A stretch of DNA of 41,723 bases from Desulfosporosinus sp. (GCA_031292095.1 JARLHU010000223.1:1-41723), one strand, 5' to 3'; counted from the first letter of the stretch, positions 7,712 to 16,756 are shown. The notes: generated by a model not told the origin, from the letters alone. Numbers and translations: made by a program.

Positions 7712-8533
7712 TTACCCTTCTTCAAGAAAGACCTTAGCGGAAATCGAATCCGATTTATCCGACAGCGTAAGTGTTAACAGTTGCCGACCAGATTTCAATT
7801 TTCGATACTCACGCCCAAACACTTGGCCTGTTACAATAATCTGACGTTCTTCATCTTGAACCTCACGTAAGGAAACAGGTTCACCCTTGAATTCCCGCCC
7901 TAACAAGCACGCCGCTCTTTTTTTCTCAGATGTTTCAACCCCGGTTTTTGTTTGAGTTAATAGAAGGTGCTGCAAATGCTCCATTTCTAGTGCTTCTGTT
8001 TGCTGAGCTTGTTCTTCAGGATCCAATCTACAATCCAGTTCACATATTATCTGCGGATTCAACGAATAACGCGTTTTGAAATACTGCTCGATAATATGCT
8101 GTTTGGTCCGAAAATGTTCGATTCCTAGAGCATTCGGTACGTATACCCGAAGTTTGTCGTTAGAAACCTCATACCGCGCCTCTCCAAGCCATCCTTTCAT
8201 GGTTGGTAACTTTTCCGTGATATCTCGAACAATTTCCTCCCAGTGATTTTCACAAAGGACTTTTAGAGAAGTGGTTTGCAACACACAATCGACGCGCCAT
8301 TCAACCTTCTTCACCTCGGGCACCTGAGCCCTGAGCACCGCTTCCAATGATGCTAAACATGAGTCATCTAGTTCATACGATGTAGAAAGGTGGAGAACCC
8401 ATTTCCCTTGTTTGGGAAAGACCTCCACCCGTTTGAGTTCCACTGTCGTTAGGTCGATATGCAGAAGTCCAATTCGATCCGCAGGAAGTTTTAAAAAGAA
8501 GGGCGCTTCCTTCAACGTAAGAGGCCTAAGCAT
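7712..8533 (-). CDS. polC: PolC N-terminal segment: N-terminal domain and start of OB fold
   Basis: A 273-codon segment with ATG at 8533 and AAGGGGGG about 6 bases upstream, so this is the natural polC start. It contains the poorly conserved PolC N-terminal domain and the beginning of the OB fold (VQDEERQIIVTGQVFGREYRKLKSGR is recognisable in the last third). It stops at TAA in the middle of the OB fold, after KVFLEEG, where B. subtilis PolC continues. The base after the stop is C (TAAC), a context known to favour leaky termination in some bacteria. Confidence 0.82.
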   Translation of the reverse strand: MLRPLTLKEAPFFLKLPADRIGLLHIDLTTVELKRVEVFPKQGKWVLHLSTSYELDDSCLASLEAVLRAQVPEVKKVEWRVDCVLQTTSLKVLCENHWEEIVRDITEKLPTMKGWLGEARYEVSNDKLRVYVPNALGIEHFRTKQHIIEQYFKTRYSLNPQIICELDCRLDPEEQAQQTEALEMEHLQHLLLTQTKTGVETSEKKRAACLLGREFKGEPVSLREVQDEERQIIVTGQVFGREYRKLKSGRQLLTLTLSDKSDSISAKVFLEEG

Positions 8534-8625
8534 ATATTCCCCCCCTTACTCGATATTCGAAAATCGGGACACGAAGTTCGAATGAGTGGAGTTTTTTCTA
8601 TGATGGTTATATCATAGATTCAAAG

Positions 8626-10350
8626 TTAGAATGAGAGAGCTTTTTCTATAATGGTTTTGACCTGCTGAGCAACCTCTTCAACAAGTACAAGTTGTGTTTC
8701 GCCCGTTTTGCGTTCTCTTAGTTCAACCTGGCCATTGGCAAGGGTCTTACTCCCGATCGTCACCCGTATAGGATATCCGACTAAATCGGCATCCTTGAAC
8801 TTTACACCTGCACGTTCATCCCGGTCGTCGAGAATCACTTCCACGCCCAGACGCTGAAGCTCCTGATAAAGCTTATCAGCCGCCTCCACCACTAGAACAT
8901 CCTTTGTGCTGACTGGAACAATTATACAGTGATATGGGGCAATTGGCATCGGCCAGATAATTCCAAAATCATCATGATTTTGTTCGATTGCAGCAGCAAT
9001 CGAACGGCTTACTCCAACACCGTAACAGCCCATGACACAAAACTTCTCTTCACCGTTTAAATCCAAATAGGTTGCACCTAGCGCTTTACTATACTTTGTT
9101 CCTAGTTTAAAAACTTGCCCTACTTCAATTCCCCTTGCCTCTTTCAGGGGGGCACCACATTTTAGGCAAGCTTCGCCCGTTTCCATCATTCTTAAATCAA
9201 GGACTTGATCTATTCGAAATTCAATACTAGGAACTGCATTTACAAAGTGATAATTTGTCTTGTTTGCTCCACAAATGGCGTTTTTCATCAAAGGTACCTC
9301 TTCGTCGGCAATAACCGTAAGACCAACAGGCACTTCAACAGGACCCACGAAGCCGGGTTCACACCCTAATATTCCCTCTACTACATGCGGAGGTGCAAGT
9401 TCTAATGTAACAAATCCGCCTAAAGCATTGTTTAATTTTATTTCATTCAACTCGCGATCGCCACGAATCAGCACCAGAAATAGTTTGTCATCCCCTTGAT
9501 AAAGTAGAGATTTAACAAGACTAGTCTTCGGCACGTTCAAAAGTTTGCAGACTTCATCGATGGTCCTTACTTCCGGAGTATGTAGTAACTTCCGTTCCCC
9601 TTCGACTGCAACTGCCTCTGTGACTTGTGGTCGGCATTCTGCTTTTTCGACATTGGCTGCGTAATTACACTCTGAACAATAAACAACAGCATTTTCTCCC
9701 GAATCGGCTAAAACCATAAATTCATGGGTCCCACCCGTGCCTCCGATGGCCCCGGCGTCCGCTTCAACTGGCCGATAAGCTAGTCCACAACGCGAAAAGA
9801 TTCGACAATAGGCATCGTACATTTTTTGATAACTTTCATCGAGCCCTGCTTCATCCCGATCAAAAGAATAAAGATCCTTCATTATAAATTCCCGTCCACG
9901 CATCAGACCAAAGCGGGGACGCCGCTCGTCGCGGTATTTATTCTGAATCTGATAAAGAAGAAGTGGAAGTTGTTTGTACGAACGAACCTCCCCCCGAATA
10001 AGGTCTGTGATAATTTCTTCATGTGTTGGGCCAAGGCAGAATTCTCGGTTGTGCCGGTCTTTTAAACGGAATAGCTCAGCACCGTATACCTCCCAACGTC
10101 CGCTCTCTTTCCATAATTCGGCCGGTTGTATGACCGGCATAAGGATTTCTTGTCCACCTTTGGCATCCATTTCTTCACGTACAATGCTTTCGATCTTCTT
10201 TAAAATTCGTAACCCCAGCGGCAAATAGGTATATACTCCCGCAGCTGACTTGCGAATTAAACCTGCCCGAACCATCAGCTGATGGCTGATAACCTCAGCC
10301 TCAGCTGGAACCTCGCGAAGGGTTGGATTTAATAGTTGGCTGACGCGCAT
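8626..10350 (-). CDS. proS: prolyl-tRNA synthetase (bacterial type, with editing insertion)
   Basis: A 574-residue class II synthetase that charges tRNA-Pro. Visible are the start [19 protein letters not shown], motif 1 region [27 protein letters not shown], motif 2 [19 protein letters not shown], the INS editing domain (about 225-400) and motif 3 [17 protein letters not shown], then the anticodon-binding domain with [18 protein letters not shown]. The frame is open to 10386 and a further ATG exists at 10359; 10350 is chosen because family members begin there and GGAAAGGA lies upstream. It sits between ispG and polC as in many Firmicutes. Confidence 0.95.
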   Translation of the reverse strand: MRVSQLLNPTLREVPAEAEVISHQLMVRAGLIRKSAAGVYTYLPLGLRILKKIESIVREEMDAKGGQEILMPVIQPAELWKESGRWEVYGAELFRLKDRHNREFCLGPTHEEIITDLIRGEVRSYKQLPLLLYQIQNKYRDERRPRFGLMRGREFIMKDLYSFDRDEAGLDESYQKMYDAYCRIFSRCGLAYRPVEADAGAIGGTGGTHEFMVLADSGENAVVYCSECNYAANVEKAECRPQVTEAVAVEGERKLLHTPEVRTIDEVCKLLNVPKTSLVKSLLYQGDDKLFLVLIRGDRELNEIKLNNALGGFVTLELAPPHVVEGILGCEPGFVGPVEVPVGLTVIADEEVPLMKNAICGANKTNYHFVNAVPSIEFRIDQVLDLRMMETGEACLKCGAPLKEARGIEVGQVFKLGTKYSKALGATYLDLNGEEKFCVMGCYGVGVSRSIAAAIEQNHDDFGIIWPMPIAPYHCIIVPVSTKDVLVVEAADKLYQELQRLGVEVILDDRDERAGVKFKDADLVGYPIRVTIGSKTLANGQVELRERKTGETQLVLVEEVAQQVKTIIEKALSF

Positions 10351-10371
10351 TGTGTCCATTCCTTTCCATAT

Positions 10372-10399
10372 GTAGGGGCAATTCATGAATTGCCCCTAC
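10372..10399. repeat. perfect 28-bp palindrome GTAGGGGC...GCCCCTAC
   Basis: The 28 bases form a perfect inverted repeat with half-site GTAGGGGCAATTCA. It lies between ispG and proS and overlaps the ispG stop codon. A relative with the same GTAGGG ends is at 20434-20459. This looks like a small palindromic (REP/MITE-like) repeat; no T-run follows on either side. Confidence 0.7.
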
Positions 10400-11490
10400 G
10401 ATCTTTGATTCCCTCTACTATGAACTTTGACATACTCTTCAATTTCATGAAGCAAGGCTGGTAGCAATTCGTCTTCCGGAAGGGTGGCCACAACTTCTCC
10501 CTTCCGGAACAAAATCCCCATCCCTTTTCCGCCAGCAATTCCAAAATCAGCTTCACGGGCCTCGCCCGGTCCGTTGACAGCACATCCCATAACTGCAACT
10601 TTCAAAGGCTTGTCCAGTGGCGGAAGCTGTAATAACCGTTCATCAACCTTTTCTGCGAGCATTGCCAAGTCGACCTGTGTACGACCACAGGTTGGACAAC
10701 TAATTAAATCAACGTCAAGCTGTCGTAGTCCGAGAACACGCAGAATTTCTAGGGCCACGGGAATCTCTCGAACAGGATCTCCTGTGAGAGACACTCGAAT
10801 CGTATCTCCGATCCCTTCGGAAAGCAACGCCCCGATTCCGATCGCCGATTTAACCACACCCGAGCGTACTGTCCCTGCCTCTGTGACCCCTAAATGCAAC
10901 GGGTAATCCACAACTTCAGACATCTTGCGATAAGCTTCAAGCATTAGGGGAACCGAAGAGGCTTTCAGGGAGACCTTAATTTTATCATATCCCTCGTCCT
11001 CAAGTAAACGAATATGTCTTAAGGCACTCTCGACCATTCCCGTAGCAGTAGGACCTCCATATTTCTCTAAGAGCTCCTTTTCCAGTGATCCCGCGTTAAC
11101 GCCGATACGAATCGGAATCTGCTGTTCCTTAACAGCACGCACGACCTCTTGTACTTTCCAACGAGCCCCAATATTTCCTGGGTTTAGTCGTAAGCCATGG
11201 ATACCTTGCTCAACAGCACGAATCGCCAAACGATAATCAAAATGAATGTCTGCAATCACTGGGAGTGGACTTTTAGCGGCGATCTCCTTTAAAGCCGCTG
11301 CGGCCTCATCATCCAAGACTGCCAGACGAACGATTTCACACCCAGCTTCAGCCAAGGCGTGAATCTGAGCCAATGTTTCGCCAACATCGCGGGTATCCGT
11401 ATTTGTCATCGATTGTACAACAATCGGGGCCCCGCCACCGATCCTCACAGATCCTACCGAAACCGGTTTTGTCATTTTTCTTTGCAACAA
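10396..11490 (-). CDS. ispG: 4-hydroxy-3-methylbut-2-enyl diphosphate synthase (flavodoxin/ferredoxin), IspG
   Basis: IspG catalyses the penultimate step of the MEP isoprenoid pathway with a 4Fe-4S cluster. The TIM-barrel part shows VQSMTNTDTRDVGET, PVIADIHFDYRLA, RLNPGNIG and LHLGVTEAG; the cluster ligands are in LISCPTCGRTQ and MGCAVNGPGEA (three Cys plus a downstream Glu). The frame is open to an ATG at 11514, but GGAGG lies six bases before a TTG at 11490, and starting there gives MLQRKMTKPVSVG, which matches family N-termini better. The ATG at 11475 has no ribosome site. Together with dxr and uppS it forms an isoprenoid group here. Confidence 0.95.
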   Translation of the reverse strand: MLQRKMTKPVSVGSVRIGGGAPIVVQSMTNTDTRDVGETLAQIHALAEAGCEIVRLAVLDDEAAAALKEIAAKSPLPVIADIHFDYRLAIRAVEQGIHGLRLNPGNIGARWKVQEVVRAVKEQQIPIRIGVNAGSLEKELLEKYGGPTATGMVESALRHIRLLEDEGYDKIKVSLKASSVPLMLEAYRKMSEVVDYPLHLGVTEAGTVRSGVVKSAIGIGALLSEGIGDTIRVSLTGDPVREIPVALEILRVLGLRQLDVDLISCPTCGRTQVDLAMLAEKVDERLLQLPPLDKPLKVAVMGCAVNGPGEAREADFGIAGGKGMGILFRKGEVVATLPEDELLPALLHEIEEYVKVHSRGNQRS

Positions 11491-11527
11491 TGTCTGCCTC
11501 CAACCCACTTTCATCCAACGGCGAGAC

Positions 11528-11619
11528 GCCCACTTCTATAAGTGGGCATTTCCCCGGTTCTCCACTTCAGGTGGAGTAAACTCCCCACCTGAAGCCCCGA
11601 TGTTCAGCTTTAGCTGAAC
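11528..11619. repeat. three-hairpin element between rseP and ispG
   Basis: Three hairpins in a row: GCCCACTT/AAGTGGGC (11528-11547), CTTCAGGTGG/CCACCTGAAG (11565-11594, with an inner GGAGT/ACTCC) and GTTCAGCT/AGCTGAAC (11602-11619). AGTAAACT at 11576-11583 can also pair with AGTTTACT at 11621-11628. The element fills the gap upstream of ispG. It may be a structured leader, an RNA-processing site or the relic of a transposon end; I cannot decide which. Confidence 0.6.
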
Positions 11620-11626
11620 GAGTTTA

Positions 11627-12697
11627 CTACCCCGCTTTATCAAATAAGCGCAAGACATCTTTATAAGTAACAGCGATCATTAAAGCCATCAGCAAAACGA
11701 AACCCACTAAATGAATCATATTTTCTTTTTCTGGTTTGAGCGGTTTTCCCCTTACCCCCTCAATCAACAAGAAGACAAGTCTGCTCCCATCGAGTGCAGG
11801 AATGGGAAACAAGTTAATGAGCCCTAATTGAATACTTAAGACTCCAGTCAAACTCAATAAGTTAGCTAAACCTTCCCGGGCACCTTTCCCGATTTCCTGA
11901 GCAATCATGACTGGACCGCCTACCTCGGCCGGAATCTTCCCGGTGATCATCTGTACCAAAGTCACCATGATAAACTTAGTAAAATCCACCGTGCGTACTA
12001 ATCCAAACCCGGTCGACTGGAAAATAGAGGCATGCGTATAGATGATTTCTGGCGCAATCCCAATCATACCTTGCCCAGTTTGAGCATCCTTTTCCGTCTT
12101 CAGCGCTACTGTCTGATGTTGCTTGCCATTGTCCCGCTCAAGCGTTAAGTTTAACACTTGATCCGGCTTGGCATGAATGACTTCTGTCAAACGAGTCCAA
12201 TTCGGCGTCAACTCATTGTTTACCGCCAGAATTTTATCTCCCGGTTGAATCCCAGAAGCGGCCGCCGGTTTTCCCGAAACAAGTGATCCGATCGTATTTG
12301 TATTCCCTGGTGCCGGAATTCCGAGATAGGCAAAAACGCCCACAAATAGGATAATGGCCAAAACAAAGTTCATGATCGGTCCAGCCACAATTACCGCCAT
12401 GCGTTGCCAAACTGGCTTATTCATAAAACTCCTCGAGTCGTGGCTAGGGGCAATCACTGCTTGACCATTGGCATCAACTTCCGCATCCATGCCGTGAAGT
12501 TTGACAAACCCTCCTAAAGGAATGACCCTCAGAGCATAAAGCGTTTCTTTTCCTTGATAACCCACAATTTTTGGTCCGAAACCAAAACTAAATTCAATGA
12601 CCTTAACCCCAATCCATTTTGCAACCATGTAATGCCCGAGTTCATGAATCATGACCATGCTTCCAAAAACAAAAACGATGGCGAGTGTTGTTAACAC
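11627..12697 (-). CDS. rseP: site-2 intramembrane metalloprotease RseP/RasP
   Basis: A 356-residue membrane zinc protease that cuts transmembrane segments, for example of anti-sigma factors or leftover signal peptides. The first helix carries HELGH (zinc His and catalytic Glu, residues 18-22), followed by FGFGPKI, VAGPIMNFVLAIILF, one PDZ domain (about 135-210, SGIQPGDKILAVN) and the third-ligand motif NLFPIPALDGSRL, then a final helix. The order cdsA-dxr-rseP-proS matches B. subtilis, with ispG inserted before proS. Confidence 0.95.
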   Translation of the reverse strand: MLTTLAIVFVFGSMVMIHELGHYMVAKWIGVKVIEFSFGFGPKIVGYQGKETLYALRVIPLGGFVKLHGMDAEVDANGQAVIAPSHDSRSFMNKPVWQRMAVIVAGPIMNFVLAIILFVGVFAYLGIPAPGNTNTIGSLVSGKPAAASGIQPGDKILAVNNELTPNWTRLTEVIHAKPDQVLNLTLERDNGKQHQTVALKTEKDAQTGQGMIGIAPEIIYTHASIFQSTGFGLVRTVDFTKFIMVTLVQMITGKIPAEVGGPVMIAQEIGKGAREGLANLLSLTGVLSIQLGLINLFPIPALDGSRLVFLLIEGVRGKPLKPEKENMIHLVGFVLLMALMIAVTYKDVLRLFDKAG

Positions 12698-12712
12698 TTT
12701 ATCCCCCCCTTT

Positions 12713-12925
12713 TTCGATGTTCGAGGTTCGAGGCTCTAAATTCGAACCTCGAGCAAGTAATTCGCAGTTCGAATATCAATCTCGTGTGGTTCGTAATTTG
12801 TAGTTGGAAAATCAAATAATGAGTACCTGATTCCATCTCATAGTTCGAGTATCGGACATTGAACTCATTGTTCAATCTCTCGATTCGTGCATCGAACTTC
12901 GTGCATCGAACTTCGATACAAGTTC
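12713..12925. repeat. degenerate heptamer-period repeat array (TTCGANN type)
   Basis: Repeated words TTCGAGG, TTCGAAC, TTCGTGC and TCGAACT recur with a 7-base period, for example the alternation of TCGTGCA and TCGAACT near 12884-12918. It occupies the gap between rseP and dxr and extends into the 3' end of dxr. An 82-codon minus-strand ORF (12699-12947) is only a reading of these repeats. Confidence 0.75.
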
Positions 12926-14062
12926 TCCGGCTCGACGTCGTGCCCAATTGTCCGCATCAAGTATGTTTCCCAAATCCAAGATATCTAACACATGATGTTC
13001 CGAGCAAACCTTTTCAACAATCTCCTGGATCCCGAGATAAGAGACCTTTTCGTGAAGAAAAGCCAAAACAGCAACCTCGTTGGCTGCATTCATCACCGCT
13101 GGAAGGGTCCCGCCGCGTCGTCCTATCCGGTAAGCCATCGCAAGGGCAGGAAAAGCGTCCAGATCCGGTTCATGGAAGGTTAACGTTTTTCCCCGGAGGT
13201 CAAGACGCTCAAAAGGATTTTTCCAGCGGGTCGGATAACTCAAAGCATACTGGATTGGCAGTCGCATATCCGGTCGTCCTAACTGCGCGAGCACTGAGCC
13301 ATCGCGATATTCCACCATGGAGTGGATCACGCTTTGTGGATGAATGAGGACCTCTATCGCATCATAATCCATATTGAACAAATAATGTGCTTCAATGACT
13401 TCAAGTCCTTTGTTCATCATAGTTGCAGAGTCAATGGTAATTTTAGCACCCATATCCCAATTGGGATGGTTGAGGGCCTCCTTCAAGGTGACCCTCGCTA
13501 ATTTTTCTTTCGACCAGCCGAAAAAGGGCCCTCCCGATGCGGTCAAAATAATTTTTTCTATAGTTTCTGGATTTTCTTCTAGACACTGGAAAATCGCAGA
13601 GTGTTCACTATCGACCGGCAAGATCGAGCACTGCATCTTTCTCGCAGTAGCCATGACCAATTCTCCACCGGCTACCAAAGTTTCTTTATTAGCCAGGGCG
13701 ATGGTTTTACCACTTTCTAGGGCAGCAAGAGTGGGCTCCAAACCGATCCTGCCCGAAAGTGCCGTGACAACCGTATCCACTTGTGCATCGACCACGGAAT
13801 TAATAATACCGACCATACCCTGTTCCACCTTAATCGGCAAATCTCTCAATCGACCGCGCAGTTCCAGGGCTGCTGCCTCATCCATCATCACAACAACGGC
13901 AGGACGAAAAAAACGAGCCTGTTCTTCCATAAGTTCAACACTTTTGTCTGCCACTAAGGCATGAATCTTGAGGCGCCCTTCTGAGTGAAGAACGACATCT
14001 AGGGTTTGGCGACCAACCGAACCTGTTGATCCTAACAAGGTCAGCATTTTCACGAAAATCAT
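12872..14062 (-). CDS. dxr: 1-deoxy-D-xylulose 5-phosphate reductoisomerase
   Basis: Dxr makes 2-C-methyl-D-erythritol 4-phosphate, the committed step of the MEP pathway, with NADPH and a divalent metal. Visible are LLGSTGSVGRQTLDV (nucleotide binding), ALANKETLVAGGE, PVDSEHSAIFQCL (metal ligands), LTASGGPFFG, NHPNWDMGAKITIDSATMMNKG and MNAANEVAV. The frame is open to 14101 inside the upstream gene; the start is probably ATG 14062 or GTG 14053 (GGAAGAG 9 bases before the GTG). The last ~14 residues (KFDARSSMHESRD) are encoded by the heptamer repeat and are not family-like. Confidence 0.95.
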   Translation of the reverse strand: MIFVKMLTLLGSTGSVGRQTLDVVLHSEGRLKIHALVADKSVELMEEQARFFRPAVVVMMDEAAALELRGRLRDLPIKVEQGMVGIINSVVDAQVDTVVTALSGRIGLEPTLAALESGKTIALANKETLVAGGELVMATARKMQCSILPVDSEHSAIFQCLEENPETIEKIILTASGGPFFGWSKEKLARVTLKEALNHPNWDMGAKITIDSATMMNKGLEVIEAHYLFNMDYDAIEVLIHPQSVIHSMVEYRDGSVLAQLGRPDMRLPIQYALSYPTRWKNPFERLDLRGKTLTFHEPDLDAFPALAMAYRIGRRGGTLPAVMNAANEVAVLAFLHEKVSYLGIQEIVEKVCSEHHVLDILDLGNILDADNWARRRAGELVSKFDARSSMHESRD

Positions 14063-14081
14063 CTCTTCCTGATTTGTAGTT

Positions 14082-15200
14082 TTATTCTCTAGGATTCCCA
14101 AAAATACCGACTTTCCTCAATGCTTCATAACTAATAATTACTGCAGGTCCCATTAAGATACCCCCGAACCCCAACAACTGTAGTCCTACATACATCGAAA
14201 TAAGGGTCGGAAGCGGATGTAACCCAATCCCCTGGGCCATGATTTTAGGTTCAAGAAACTGACGTATCACAAGGGTAACAACCCACATTAATATCACCTT
14301 GAACCCCTCTCCAAAGAATCCCATTAAAAACAGGCCGACGATCCAAGGGCCAAATAGAATGCCTGTGCCTACGATTGGTACTGCATCCAATAACCCAGCA
14401 AGTACTCCAAGCGTAACAGCATAGCGATTGCCGATGAGCAGTAAACCAATGATGGTGGTGAGAGCTGTCACTGACATTAAAATGGCTAAAGCCCGCAAGT
14501 ACCCCACGACGGCTGATCCCAAGTCTTGGCTTACCGCCTGAGCACTGACATGCCACCGGCGTGGAAACAGGTTTGAAAGAAACCGTTTTACATTGGGATA
14601 CGTAGAGCTCATCATTAATGTCGCGACTAGGGATACGATCATCACGATAAATACACGAGGTAACGCCGTCAAGAAACCAAGTAAAAAGACGCTACCAGAT
14701 TTAGCCCATTCCTGGAGCATTTTTGCCAGGCTTTCCGTCGAGGAATACAATGTGCTTTGGATTTGAGGATTTACAGTAACGAATTTTTCAATGGAATCGA
14801 CCTGTTTCGTCACGAGCTCTACGATATATCCATAATTAGGCATACTGATCGCCAACTCGGATAATTCGGTATAAAGTCGAGCAATGATTAAAAAAACAAA
14901 AAGACTTAACACAGTAATCGCTAAAAGGAGGGTCAATACAGCTGCATACGGCCGCCGAATGCGGATGGCACTCATCAACTGAACCACAAGCGGTTCAAGT
15001 AAGAAAGCAATAAAAAGTGCGATAATAAAGGGCAAAAAGGCGCTAAACAGGATGGAAATGACTGTGCCGAAAACAGGCAAAAAGTCTTGGAAAAAGTATG
15101 TAAAGACCTTCAACATTACTAGACCCGTTGTCACTACCGTAAGCCTATTTACACTTGTCCAAAGGGGGTGTTTCTGGATGCTCAACACTTTCCACCTCAC
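14082..15200 (-). CDS. AI-2E/YtvI-family integral membrane permease
   Basis: A 372-residue membrane protein with about eight hydrophobic segments and the family arrangement: two N-terminal helices, an extracytoplasmic region around residues 105-170, and C-terminal helices with VGTGILFGPWIVG, FLEPKIMAQGIGLHP and GFGGILMGPAVIISYEAL. Members include exporters such as TqsA, Na+/H+ antiporters, and YtvI, which is made during sporulation in Bacillus; substrate is unknown here. The GTG at 15200 overlaps the cdsA stop as GTGA; a GTG at 15191 or TTG at 15188 after AGGTGG is also possible. It is an insertion between cdsA and dxr relative to B. subtilis. Confidence 0.85.
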   Translation of the reverse strand: MRWKVLSIQKHPLWTSVNRLTVVTTGLVMLKVFTYFFQDFLPVFGTVISILFSAFLPFIIALFIAFLLEPLVVQLMSAIRIRRPYAAVLTLLLAITVLSLFVFLIIARLYTELSELAISMPNYGYIVELVTKQVDSIEKFVTVNPQIQSTLYSSTESLAKMLQEWAKSGSVFLLGFLTALPRVFIVMIVSLVATLMMSSTYPNVKRFLSNLFPRRWHVSAQAVSQDLGSAVVGYLRALAILMSVTALTTIIGLLLIGNRYAVTLGVLAGLLDAVPIVGTGILFGPWIVGLFLMGFFGEGFKVILMWVVTLVIRQFLEPKIMAQGIGLHPLPTLISMYVGLQLLGFGGILMGPAVIISYEALRKVGIFGNPRE

Positions 15201-15979
15201 GAAAGTAATTTTACCCCATAATACACTAAGGGGATTGCAAAAATAAGACTATCGAACCGGTCCAAGATTCCACCATGCCCTGGAATTAACTTACCTGAAT
15301 CTTTAACCCCAGCGCTACGCTTCAAGGCAGACTCGAATAAATCACCGATTTGGGCGCTGATTCCGATAATAACACCCACGAAGATATATCTAAGCCAAGT
15401 AGCGCCACCGAAAATACGCCAGAACACCATGGCCACTACCATGCTAAAGAATATTCCTCCCAGGGAACCTTCCACAGTCTTCTTCGGACTAACCTGGGGG
15501 GCTAACAGATGCTTTCCGAATTGTCTCCCAATAAGGTATGCGCCCGTATCCGTAGCCCATACCAAACAAATTGTTAGAAAAGTCAATTTTATTCCACTCG
15601 GAAGCTGACGAAGCAAGTAAAGATGGGATAATAAGACGACCGCATAGAAGACCGCTAGCAAATTAAAACTAACGTCTGACAAAGACGTCTTTGGAAAAGT
15701 TAAGGCAAGCCGCCCAAGTCCGATTAAAAGCCAGAAGACAAGAACCGGCAACATCCACTCTTGATCGCCAATAAACAAACTAATCAGCCAAACAACAGAG
15801 ACAATAGTCGTGAGTTTGTACCAAATGCGTACACCCATTTTCTCACCAATTTGTAAAAATTCTCGCAAGGACAATAGCGTTAAAACAGCAACCATAATAG
15901 CAGTATATGGTCCACCCATATAGATAAGTCCTAAAAAAAGCGGTGCACCAATCAAGGCACTAATTGTTCTTTCAACCAT
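15197..15979 (-). CDS. cdsA: phosphatidate cytidylyltransferase
   Basis: A 260-residue integral membrane enzyme making CDP-diacylglycerol, the precursor of bacterial phospholipids. About seven hydrophobic segments precede the conserved DTGAYLIGRQFGKHLL and SPKKTVEGSLGG, and the C-terminal CDP-alcohol signature is complete (SGKLIPGHGGILDRFDSLIF). The ATG at 15979 has GAGGAG close upstream and lies 9 bases after uppS, so the two are co-translated. It overlaps the permease gene. Confidence 0.96.
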   Translation of the reverse strand: MVERTISALIGAPLFLGLIYMGGPYTAIMVAVLTLLSLREFLQIGEKMGVRIWYKLTTIVSVVWLISLFIGDQEWMLPVLVFWLLIGLGRLALTFPKTSLSDVSFNLLAVFYAVVLLSHLYLLRQLPSGIKLTFLTICLVWATDTGAYLIGRQFGKHLLAPQVSPKKTVEGSLGGIFFSMVVAMVFWRIFGGATWLRYIFVGVIIGISAQIGDLFESALKRSAGVKDSGKLIPGHGGILDRFDSLIFAIPLVYYGVKLLS

Positions 15980-15988
15980 GTGTTCTCC

Positions 15989-16756
15989 TCAATTTGTATG
16001 TATTCCACCGAAACGACGATCACGCTTCTGGTATGCTTTGATCGCTTCAAGTAAAGCCTTTTGACCGAAATCTGGCCAAAGTTCTTCTACTACAACAATT
16101 TCTGTATAAGCCAGTTGCCAGAGTAGAAAGTTACTTAACCTCATTTCCCCTGAGGTCCGAATTAGCAAGTCCGGATCAGGAAGTCCATTTGTAAAAAGCG
16201 CTTTACTAAAGCGTTCCTCATCAATCTCCTCGATTCGTTGCTTGCCGCTCAAAACATCTTTGCTCAATTTCCTGACGGCATCTATAATTTCAGATCGCCC
16301 GCCATAATTTAGGGCAAGATTAAGAATGAGCCCCGTATTGTTTCGAGTGCTCTCCATCGAGTGTTCTAATTCGTGCAACGCCTCACGCGGAAGGTCAGTA
16401 ATTCTCCCCATGGTCCTAATAAGCACATTATTTTGGTGAAGTTCCTGAAGTTCTTTTCTCAGGTACTCCGTGAGCAGCGTCATTAGCACACCCACTTCAT
16501 CTTTGGGCCTCTTCCAGTTTTCCGTCGAAAACGCATAAACAGTCAAGACCTCGATCCCAAGATTGGAACACGCCTTAACAATCTTACGCAAGGCCTCAAC
16601 ACCCGCCCGATGCCCCATTGAACGGGGAAGCGCTCGTTTCTGAGCCCATCTCCCATTCCCGTCCATGATAATGGCGATATGACGAGGAAGGCGGTCCCTT
16701 GCAACCTGGTCCAATGAATCCACTTTATTTAGTTTCCAAGGTTTGAACCACATCAT
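15989..16756 (-). CDS. uppS: isoprenyl transferase (undecaprenyl diphosphate synthase)
   Basis: A 255-residue cis-prenyltransferase that makes the C55 lipid carrier for cell-wall synthesis. The catalytic Asp is in HIAIIMDGNGRWAQKR; also visible are GHRAGVEALRKIV, LTVYAFSTENWKRP, LNLALNYGGRSEI, DLLIRTSGEMRLSNFLLWQ and the final LWPDF. Two adjacent ATGs (16756, 16753) follow GGGGTGGG; either may be used. A 260-base repeat region separates it from the small gene upstream, and cdsA follows 9 bases downstream. Confidence 0.96.
   Translation of the reverse strand: MMWFKPWKLNKVDSLDQVARDRLPRHIAIIMDGNGRWAQKRALPRSMGHRAGVEALRKIVKACSNLGIEVLTVYAFSTENWKRPKDEVGVLMTLLTEYLRKELQELHQNNVLIRTMGRITDLPREALHELEHSMESTRNNTGLILNLALNYGGRSEIIDAVRKLSKDVLSGKQRIEEIDEERFSKALFTNGLPDPDLLIRTSGEMRLSNFLLWQLAYTEIVVVEELWPDFGQKALLEAIKAYQKRDRRFGGIHTN

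Larger units (their letters stand above)
4841..8533 (-). pseudogene. polC: DNA polymerase III alpha subunit PolC, exonuclease-less and interrupted by two in-frame stops
   Basis: One continuous reading frame of 1231 codons carries PolC from N-terminal domain to C-terminus, but with TAA at 7714-7712 and TGA at 6979-6977. All three open segments lie in the same frame, so these are nonsense codons and not frameshifts. The sequence aligns by eye with B. subtilis PolC on both sides of each stop. The ~200-residue DEDD exonuclease normally inserted in the PHP domain is absent: LVDD runs on to SRHIILLVKN within about 15 residues. Polymerase motifs ([10 protein letters not shown]), the zinc cysteines and the terminal QFSLF clamp-binding motif are intact. 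Options are recent inactivation, stop read-through, restarts giving a split enzyme, or sequence error. proS lies upstream; the lysin locus and then rimP lie downstream. Confidence 0.8.

Noticed and set aside
7682..7714. Frameshift in polC
   Set aside because: All three segments are in the same frame; the interruptions are nonsense codons.
10351..10395. T-box riboswitch before proS
   Set aside because: Only about 45 bases separate ispG from proS and they hold a palindrome, too short for a T-box.
12699..12947. 82-codon minus-strand ORF between rseP and dxr
   Set aside because: Its sequence (for example EFRASNLEHR) is only a reading of the heptamer repeats and overlaps the end of dxr.
13395..13964. 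189-codon plus-strand ORF
   Set aside because: Wholly antisense to dxr; serine/threonine-rich shadow with no start signal.
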